Positions 57,543 to 64,000 of a stretch of DNA of 64,000 nucleotides are shown piece after piece (the first letter of the stretch is position 1; every line of letters begins with the position of its first letter). A model generated the notes under the pieces. It made no database searches. It saw only the letters and a program-made list of their open reading frames with translations, and was not told where the DNA came from. Origin of the DNA: Haloarcula regularis (lineage in GTDB: Archaea > Halobacteriota > Halobacteria > Halobacteriales > Haloarculaceae); contig NZ_CP119794.1 of assembly GCF_029338315.1 (NCBI RefSeq), forward strand, positions 310,001 through 374,000, in the 5' to 3' direction. A program made the translations under genes and the position numbers.

Positions 57543-59372
57543 ATGGCTATCAGCCACAGGCAGTTGGTTCTGATCGGCTTCGCAGTCGTCGGAATCGTCA
57601 CGGTCGGTGCCGTGACGGGAGGGTTCAGTGAACCGCTCTCTGCACAGGAACAATCACTCGAGACAGCAGACGTCGACTTCGCGGTCGGCGACGTGGACGA
57701 CTCCGATCAGGTCCTCCCGGGCGAGGACGTGACCGTCTGGGCGACGGTCCAGAACCCCGAATCGTCCGAACGGACGCGGCAAGTCGAACTCCGCGTGGAC
57801 ACCGACGGTGACGGCGTCCTCGATACGACCGTCGCAAAGCAGGAGGTCACGCTCGGTGCGGACGCGTCCAGGACAGTCGAGCTGACCGTCCAGAGCGAGG
57901 GGATGGACCCGGGCACCTACACGTACGGGATCACGACCGGGGACGACGACCCGCTCGAGACGAACGAGTTCGTCGTCCTCCGACCGGCGACGTTCACCCT
58001 CGACGACAGTGACGCGTCCTCCCCTGTCGTCCAGGGCGACAGCACGACCATCACTGCCACCGTCACGAACGACGGCGAGACGAGCGGTGTCCAGGACGTC
58101 GAGCTCTACCTGACCGACGGGAGCGGCTTCGGCGAGGACGACCTCGAGACGAGCAAGTCACTCTCGCTCGGCCCAAGCGAGTCCGGCACCGTCTCCTTCT
58201 CGGTCGGGACTGCCGACCGCTCGCCCGGGTGGTACCGCTACGAACTGCGCACCGGGGACGACGAGCGGAGCGGCAGCCTCGTCGTCCACCAGCCGGCCAC
58301 GTTCGAGGTGACCGACGTGAACGGCTCACTCGACGTCGTTCGCGGTGAGACGGCCAACGTCACCTGGACCGTGTCGAACGTCGGCGACGTAAACGGCACG
58401 CAGACGGTCACGTTCACCCACGACGGCCAGGCACTCGAGAACAGAACGCTGACGCTCGGCGCCCGTGAGTCCGCCGACTTCCAGTTCAGCGTCGACACGG
58501 CCACCCACACGCGCGGGAACTACACTTACTCGCTGGCGTCGACCGACCACGAGGCGTCGGCCGACCTGCGCGTCCGCGAGAGCGAGTTCACTGTCGTCGA
58601 ACTCCGCGGGAACGACACCCTCTACATCGGCGACCCGATGGTGTTTACGGCCACGATCCAGAACACCGGTGACGCGCCGGACACGCAGTCTGTCGAACTC
58701 AAAATCGACATCGACGGTGACGACCAACCGGAATCGTATGGCCTCACGCAGAACGTCACGCTCGCGGCCAACGAGACCAAAGACGTCGTCTTCGACGTCC
58801 CGTACCTGGAGGACCCGGATCCGCTTCCGGTCGAGGACTTCATCACCGGCACGTTTATTTACAGCGTCAAGACTGAGGATACCGCCAAGAACTCCGTCTT
58901 CGTAGCCAAGTGGCCACCGTACAGTGGTTCCGGTGGGGCAGACGACGATGATACCGAAGACACCAGTGCGGACATCGAGTACACCACGCTCGACGAGATC
59001 TCGGTGGCCAAGACCGGCCACCACTACGACGAGCTCAGCGGAGAGACCACGCCCCAGATCGAGGAGATATTCGCCCGCCAGCCGTTCGCCGATGGCCTCG
59101 ACATCACGCAGGTCTACACCCGCGAAGAGTTCGCGCGCAAGGTCTACGACGTCCCGGTGCCCCGAAGCGAAGACTTCGAGTTCAGCGAACTCGACATGGA
59201 CCTCCAGCAGAAGATAGAGGCGGAGTACGACGCCCAGTTCCTCACCGAGGAGGGTGACACGGTCGAGTCCTGGGACGAACTCGCCCAGGCGAAACACGGG
59301 ACCGACTACGAGAGCCTGAACGACACGGAACAGGCAGCCATCCGCGACGCGTACCTGGCGCAGTTCGACTGA
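57543..59372 (+). CDS. Secreted CARDB-repeat surface protein
   Basis: 609 residues. Signal peptide-like start (LVLIGFAVVGIVTVGAVTGG) followed by four CARDB/Ig-like beta repeats of about 90-100 residues. Each has a conserved frame such as VLPGEDVTVWATVQN, VVQGDSTTITATVTN, VVRGETANVTWTVSN and LYIGDPMVFTATIQN. NxS/T sites are frequent (possible N-glycosylation). After an Asp-rich linker, the C-terminal about 110 residues are helical with two similar halves (DEISVAKTGHHYDELSGETT and DELAQAKHGTDYESLNDTEQ). No PGF-CTERM anchor is visible. The ATG at 57543 sits right at the signal peptide; an upstream ATG at 57462 adds 27 unlikely residues. Confidence 0.82.
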   Translation: MAISHRQLVLIGFAVVGIVTVGAVTGGFSEPLSAQEQSLETADVDFAVGDVDDSDQVLPGEDVTVWATVQNPESSERTRQVELRVDTDGDGVLDTTVAKQEVTLGADASRTVELTVQSEGMDPGTYTYGITTGDDDPLETNEFVVLRPATFTLDDSDASSPVVQGDSTTITATVTNDGETSGVQDVELYLTDGSGFGEDDLETSKSLSLGPSESGTVSFSVGTADRSPGWYRYELRTGDDERSGSLVVHQPATFEVTDVNGSLDVVRGETANVTWTVSNVGDVNGTQTVTFTHDGQALENRTLTLGARESADFQFSVDTATHTRGNYTYSLASTDHEASADLRVRESEFTVVELRGNDTLYIGDPMVFTATIQNTGDAPDTQSVELKIDIDGDDQPESYGLTQNVTLAANETKDVVFDVPYLEDPDPLPVEDFITGTFIYSVKTEDTAKNSVFVAKWPPYSGSGGADDDDTEDTSADIEYTTLDEISVAKTGHHYDELSGETTPQIEEIFARQPFADGLDITQVYTREEFARKVYDVPVPRSEDFEFSELDMDLQQKIEAEYDAQFLTEEGDTVESWDELAQAKHGTDYESLNDTEQAAIRDAYLAQFD

Positions 59373-59851
59373 CCCACGGTCGCGGCTCGTTCTTTCTTGC
59401 GGTATCACCGCTCGCTCACGGATCGATTCAGCGCAGCCACCCCGGGCCTCCGTCGCGCTGTCCTGTTCTGTGTCGGTCGTCTCACACCAGGTGCGTACGT
59501 CAGTCGTTGCGGTCGGCCGACGGTTGGCGACCGTGGGCGAACGCCCTGCGTTGCCTGATTCATCCTGCACGCAACATCCTGGTATCGAGTTGCCCCGAAT
59601 ACCGTCACTACCGACTGAAAGCAAGGAATAACAATGCGACTTTCTGGGGAAGGAGAGGGTGGAAACGGGATGGTCGACACGGGGTCGACGTCACCGGTAC
59701 CGACGCAGCATGACATTTACTGAACGTACCCACGCACGAATCGACGACGGTCGCTCTGATGGCCACCCGCAGGACGTGTGCCTCCAGCACGGACGACGAG
59801 CGGTCGATACGTCGACCGGGACTCGACTGGCCACCGGCGGAGGTGGCTGAG
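59373..59851. other. Intergenic region between surface protein and glycosyltransferase
   Basis: 479 bases, no gene called. It includes the 3' end of the CARDB message and, close to the end, the Shine-Dalgarno sequence GGAGGTGG (about 59839-59846) before the glycosyltransferase ATG. Confidence 0.4.
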
Positions 59852-60709
59852 ATGTACCGCGGATCCTCGGTCGGCGTCGTCATCCCCGTCTACAACGAGG
59901 CTGATTTCATCGGCGAGGTGCTGGAGACGATACCCGGCTTCGTCGACAAGGTGTTCGTGGTCGACGACAGATCGACCGACGAGACCTGGTCTGTCATCAC
60001 CGAGTACGTCGCCGAGACGCCGCCGGAGACAGACCAGGCACCCGAGACAGCCACTGACGGGATCGCTGCCCTCACCGACGGTTCTGGCCAGGAGTTCGCG
60101 TCGCCGTCCCTGCTCGGGGACCGCATCGTCCCGGTCAGACACCAGACAAACAGCGGGCGGGGTGCCGCGGTCAAGACCGGCTATCGACTCGCCTTGATAA
60201 ACGACCTCGACGTCGTCGCCGTCATGGACGGGGACGGACAGATGGACCCGGACATCCTCGACCGTATCATCGACCCGGTCGTCGAGGGCACCGCCGAGTA
60301 CGCGAAGGGGAACCGCCTGGTCTCGCTCGAACACTGCCGGCAGATGTCCAACTGGCGGCTCTTCGGGAACACGCTGTTGAGCGTCCTCACGATGGTCGCC
60401 AGCGGTCACTGGACCATTCGGGACCCACAGAACGGCTACACGGCCATCTCCGGGGAGGCGCTGGACCGACTGTCGCTCGACGACCTCTACGACGATTACG
60501 GGTTCCTCAACGACGTGCTCATCAAGATGAACGTCCACGACTTCACTGTCGTCGACGTCCCGATGGACGCGTTGTACGGCGACGAGGAGAGCGGTATCCG
60601 CTACGGTTCCTTCGTGCCCAGGCTCTCCTTGCTCCTGTTGCGCGGCCTTCTGTGGCGGCTGTGGACGAAGTACGTCGAGCGGCCGAGCCGCTCCGCCACG
60701 ACGGCATGA
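59852..60709 (+). CDS. Family 2 glycosyltransferase (dolichol-phosphate hexosyltransferase-like)
   Basis: 285 residues, GT-A fold. Signs: VGVVIPVYNEADFIGEVLET, FVVDDRSTDETW, TNSGRGAAVKTGYRLAL, VVAVMDGDGQMDPDIL (DxD-type metal site) and IRDPQNGYTAISGEALDRL. The C-terminal region ends with a hydrophobic/basic segment (LSLLLLRGLLWRLW) that may lie on the membrane. Resembles enzymes that load a sugar on dolichol phosphate in N-glycosylation. The ATG at 59852 is chosen because GGAGGTGG stands just before it; the frame is open 31 codons further upstream. Confidence 0.88.
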   Translation: MYRGSSVGVVIPVYNEADFIGEVLETIPGFVDKVFVVDDRSTDETWSVITEYVAETPPETDQAPETATDGIAALTDGSGQEFASPSLLGDRIVPVRHQTNSGRGAAVKTGYRLALINDLDVVAVMDGDGQMDPDILDRIIDPVVEGTAEYAKGNRLVSLEHCRQMSNWRLFGNTLLSVLTMVASGHWTIRDPQNGYTAISGEALDRLSLDDLYDDYGFLNDVLIKMNVHDFTVVDVPMDALYGDEESGIRYGSFVPRLSLLLLRGLLWRLWTKYVERPSRSATTA

Positions 60710-61149
60710 AGGTCGTCCGAGCCGAGGCGTTCCGGTTTTTTGTTGACGATGGCCAGTTCAGTGAGCCGCTGTGCTGGTTGGAAGCCGCTCTCTGTGGTGG
60801 CCGCCTCGAGTCAGACGTGCCGTCGAAACACGAGCGACGACAGTCGAGCTAGTGTCCGGGAGTGAATCGCGGACGTGATCGAGATCGACGACGACCGGCC
60901 CGGTCCGGAGATCTCCTGCTCGGTCCCACCACCACGACAGCCGGTGGTACGGAGGCACTGCTGCCGACATCGTGAACCCGGGGATCGGAATCCTCACCGC
61001 GTTCTACCGGTCTGTGCTTCCGCTCCCGTGAGACACGTCGCCGTGACTCGGCCGTCAGAATCTACGTCGGCCACGCTCGCGCCGCAGGGGTGGAGCAATC
61101 GCTCACAGCGCGTCTCGTCACTGGACGACTGCGGTCCTGAAAACCTTCG
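60710..61149. other. About 440 bases without a recognisable gene
   Basis: Convergent gap between the glycosyltransferase and the WecC-like gene. Frames are short and without motifs; no clear terminator stem was found. Confidence 0.45.
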
Positions 61150-62428
61150 TTACAGCTGTTCGACGTCCATGCCGTGTTCCGCCCACTCCTCGGCGTCGAG
61201 GACCCACTTCGTGTCGATGACGAGGTTGCCCCGCATCCGGTCGCGGAGGTCGTCCGGAGAGAGGTCGGCGAACTCGTCGTGGTCCGTGGTGATGACCACG
61301 GCGTCGGCGTCGGCGAGTGCGCTCTCGTAGTCCGAGAGCTCGAACTCGGAGGTCGTGACGTACGGGTCGTAGACGCGGACGTCGAGACTCTGCTCACCCG
61401 TCGGTGGTGATGAGCGGCGGTTCCTCGAACAGGGTCCTGGCGAAGCGCTCGCCGGGGCTGTTGCGGGCGTCGTCGACGTTTCCCTTGTACGCCAGACCGA
61501 AGACGGCGACGTTGGCGCCGGCCAGGCTCCCCAGTTCGTCCGTGAGCATATCGGAGACGTACTCGACCATCCCGTCGTTGACGTCGCGAGCACACTCGAT
61601 GAGGTCCACGGAGTCGGAGTTCTGGCCCAGGTAGTGGGGGTCGACAGGCAAACAGTGGCCGCCGACCCCCGGCCCTGGGGTGAGCAACGAGACGCGCGGA
61701 TGGGTGTTGGCGAGGTCGAAGCTCGAGCGCACGTCGACGCCGTAGTCGCGTGCCACCTTCGCGAGCTCGTTGGCCAGCGCGATGTTCGTGTCCCGGAAGG
61801 TGTTCTGCGTGAGTTTGACGAACTCCGCCGTGGTCGGATCGGGAGCGCGGTGGACGTGGCTCTCGGTCACGGACTCGAACAGCCACGCGGCCGACTCGGT
61901 CGAGTCGTCGTCGATACCGCCGACGATGCGGTCGTTGTGTTTGATCTCGTGGAGGATGTTCCCCGGGAGGATGGTCTCGGGACAGTGCGCCAGGTGGAAG
62001 TCCCGGCCGGCGCGGAGGCCGCCTATCTCGAGCGCGGGGCCGACGACATGCTCGGTCGTCCCCGGGGGCGAGGTCGAGGTGAGGATGACCGTGTCGCCCT
62101 CGCGGAGGTGGGGTTCGACGTTCCGGGCGGCCTGCTCGACGTACGTGAGCACGGCGCGCTCGGCGTCTTCGTCGAACGGCGTCGGGACGCAGATGAGGTG
62201 GTAGTCACTTTCTGTAGCCGTCGTCTGGAGCGACAGGCGCCCCGAGTCCAGCGCCTGCTGGACGTACGCCTCGAGTTCGACCTCGTTGTACGGCGGCGCG
62301 CTCTCACGGAGCATCTCGATGCGCTCGCGGTCTGTGTCGACGCCGACGACGGAGAACCCCTCGTTGGCAAAGAGCGCGGCGGTCGGCAGACCGACGTACC
62401 CGAGTCCGTGGACGGCGACGCTCGTCAT
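61150..62428 (-). CDS. wecC: UDP-N-acetyl-D-mannosaminuronate dehydrogenase-like (one frame shift)
   Basis: About 426 residues after a frame correction near 61400-61415. Nucleotide-sugar dehydrogenase with three domains: NAD fold (VAVHGLGYVGLPTAALFANE), central domain with LTQNTFRDTNIALANEL and the catalytic-Cys loop TPGPGVGGHCLPVDPHYLGQ, and the UDP-binding C-terminal. The last is split: VAVFGLAYKGNVDDARNSPG lies before the shift, SLDVRVYDPYV and NLVIDTKWVLDAEEW after it. Oxidises UDP-ManNAc to UDP-ManNAcA, judged from the adjacent 2-epimerase. Its ATG overlaps the epimerase stop (ATGA). Confidence 0.88.
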
Positions 62429-63532
62429 GCCCGCACCTCCGAGGTGACTGCCGTCTCGATGCCACATCCCGCCAGAATGCGGGCCGCGGCGTGGCCGTCG
62501 CCGAAGGGGAGGTCCCAGTCGGTGTCACGGGTCTGCATCTCGAAGGCGTTGACCACGATGCTTTCCGGTTCGGGACCGGCGAGCACGTTCGACCCGACCT
62601 CGAGCGTCTCGGGGCGTTCGGTGTTCTCCCTGAGCGTGACACAGGGTCCCGAGGATGCACGTCTCTTCCTGGACGCCACCGGAGTCCGTGAACACGAGCG
62701 AGGCGGTGTCCTCGAGGTGGAGGAACTCGAGGAAGTTCAGCGGCTCGATGCACCGGATGTGTTCGGGCACCGTCAGGCCGAACTCCTCGAGCTTCGCCTC
62801 GGAGCGGGGGTGAATCGGGTAGAGGACGGGCTTGTCGGTCAGTTCCGCGTACCGGTTCACGCCCTCGAGTAGCTGGGCGAACCGCTCCGGGTCGTCGACG
62901 TTGCCTGGCCGGTGGGCCGTAAGCAGGACGAACTCGCCGGCGGCCACACCCAGGTCCTCGAGGACGGTACTGCGGTCCGCGGCAATGTCTCTGTTCTGGA
63001 GGACCGCGTCGACGACGGTGTTGCCGGTGACGCTGACTCTGTCGGCGGGGATGCCCTCCTCCCGGAGGCGCTCGGCCGAATCGCCGGTCGGCGGGAACAG
63101 GAGGTCTGCGGCGTGGTCGACGAGGACGCGGTTGTGTTCCTCGGGCATGTCGCGGTCGAAGCTACGGAGGCCCGCCTCGACGTGTCCCAGCCGGACGTCG
63201 AGTTTCATCGCCGCGATGCCACCGGCCAGTGCGGAGTTCGTATCGCCCTGGACCAGCACGACGTCCGGGTCCTCGTCGAGGAGGATCTGCTCGATCTCGA
63301 CGAGCATCTGCCCGGTCTGGGCGCCGTGAGTCCCGGACCCCACACCGAGGTTGTAGTCGGGTTCGGGGAGCTGGAGGTCGGTAAAGAACACGTCGTCGAG
63401 CTTCTCGGAGTAGTGCTGTCCGGTGTGGATGACCGTGAAGGGCACGTCTCCGTCGACACACGCTCTGATTACCGGGGCGAGTTTGATTATCTCGGGTCTG
63501 GTCCCGAGGACGAACGCGATGTGTGTGCTCAC
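62425..63532 (-). CDS. wecB: UDP-N-acetylglucosamine 2-epimerase (non-hydrolysing; one frame shift)
   Basis: About 369 residues. N-terminal FVLGTRPEIIKLAPVIRACV; active-site regions VIHTGQHYSEKLDDVFF, VQGDTNSALAGGIAAMK, HVEAGLRSFDRDMPEEHNR and TDSGGVQEETCILG. The frame breaks near 62645 within GILG-CVTLRENTERPE; two lost bases (or one extra) explain it. The rest (VGSNVLAG, PFGDGHAAARILAGC) continues to the stop at 62425. Makes UDP-ManNAc, feeding WecC. The promoter is AT-rich upstream of 63532. First gene of the wecB-wecC pair. Confidence 0.9.
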
Positions 63533-63908
63533 AGGCCTGAAGACCCGGTATATCCGCTTTGTAAATTGTTTCTTATCGATTCGGGCGTGAAAAACAGATC
63601 GCTGGAAGCAACTCCTTTCGTCGGTTCGGTCTCTTTACCACCTGGTCGTCTACTTACTATTCAAATTTCTAATAGTTGTGTCGGAGTAGCATTCGTTTGC
63701 TAGCCGGGCGGTGGGTGGTTTCCCGGGCAACAGCGACGGAGCCGTCGCGACGATCCGCCGTATCGAGGGTGGAACGACCCGTCGAGGACCCTCGCGTCTG
63801 CCCCGGCACATGGTCGCCTCGTGACGGGTTAGTCACTCTCTTCGGGTCGTCGGTCCGGATAACGACCTCCTTCTCTCCTCGCTGTAACGTGCTGAATCGG
63901 ACCCACGA
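63533..63908. other. Intergenic region upstream of wecB
   Basis: 376 bases. AT-rich segments at 63555-63600 and 63650-63690 would carry the wecB promoter; the remainder shows no motif or gene. Confidence 0.4.
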
Positions 63909-64000
63909 TCAGTCGGTCACCTGGGCATCGACGGTGACCCGGCCGGACCGTGCGCCACCCCCGGTCACGAGCCGGTCGTACGTCGCGAGGAGCTGGTCGG
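63909..64000 (-). CDS. C-terminal end of a gene, probably a glycosyltransferase (truncated by window)
   Basis: The last 30 codons of a frame entering from the right edge read DQLLATYDRLVTGGGARSGR and end VDAQVTD at a TGA (63909-63911). The ATYDRL end resembles the final helix of GT-B (group 1) glycosyltransferases, and the neighbours are nucleotide-sugar genes, but too little is visible for a firm call. Confidence 0.4.
   Translation of the reverse strand, partial: DQLLATYDRLVTGGGARSGRVTVDAQVTD

Overview
The window is from a halophilic archaeon (class Halobacteria). Evidence is the high GC content, the strongly acidic proteins, TATA boxes about 25 bases before start codons (many messages look leaderless), and family markers such as DUF7344 regulators, Bat-type HTH, HalOD1, RdfA/Sph3, GlpABC and a long pyruvate kinase. 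PEP carboxylase together with a maltodextrin cluster suggests the Haloarcula/Halomicrobium/Halorhabdus group, but that is inference.

Layout. 1-11 kb: alpha-glucan use (a giant double GH15 glucoamylase, cyclomaltodextrinase-like MalA, a glucosylglycerol-hydrolase-like enzyme, MalQ) plus a ferritin-like protein. 11-19 kb: acyl-CoA ligase with alpha/beta hydrolase, PEP carboxylase, UspA, and a receiver-PAS-LOV-histidine kinase. 19-24 kb: the glpABC glycerol-3-phosphate dehydrogenase operon, divergent from an Orc1/Cdc6-like ATPase. 25-33 kb: sugar kinases (ROK, KDG kinase), pyruvate kinase, a Zn/Cd-type P1B ATPase and a class V aminotransferase. 33-42 kb is more accessory: an amidohydrolase remnant, a cytochrome P450 divergent from a Bat-type regulator, a coupled ApbE / di-haem membrane protein operon, tandem-wHTH and DUF7521 genes, and an RHH-wHTH-tyrosine recombinase unit. 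42-47 kb: an Lrp regulator, the DabB-DabA inorganic carbon pump, and a dead siderophore-binding gene behind two iron boxes. 47-52 kb: the RdfA-Sph3 cell-shape pair with flanking unknowns. 52-64 kb: GlmS, small regulators, a CARDB surface protein, and a nucleotide-sugar/glycan locus (GT2, WecC, WecB, a partial glycosyltransferase).

Metabolic logic. Glucans go to glucose and on through the semiphosphorylative Entner-Doudoroff steps to pyruvate kinase. PEP carboxylase refills C4 acids from bicarbonate, which DabAB could supply. GlmS feeds UDP-GlcNAc to WecB/WecC for acidic surface sugars.

Eight otherwise intact genes carry eleven frame shifts, some at homopolymers. Sequencing or assembly indels are more likely than decay, so these genes are annotated across the shift. 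The most unusual locus is the four-gene coupled operon at 36.06-38.12 kb, which looks like a flavinylation-linked, haem-based transmembrane electron-transfer module.
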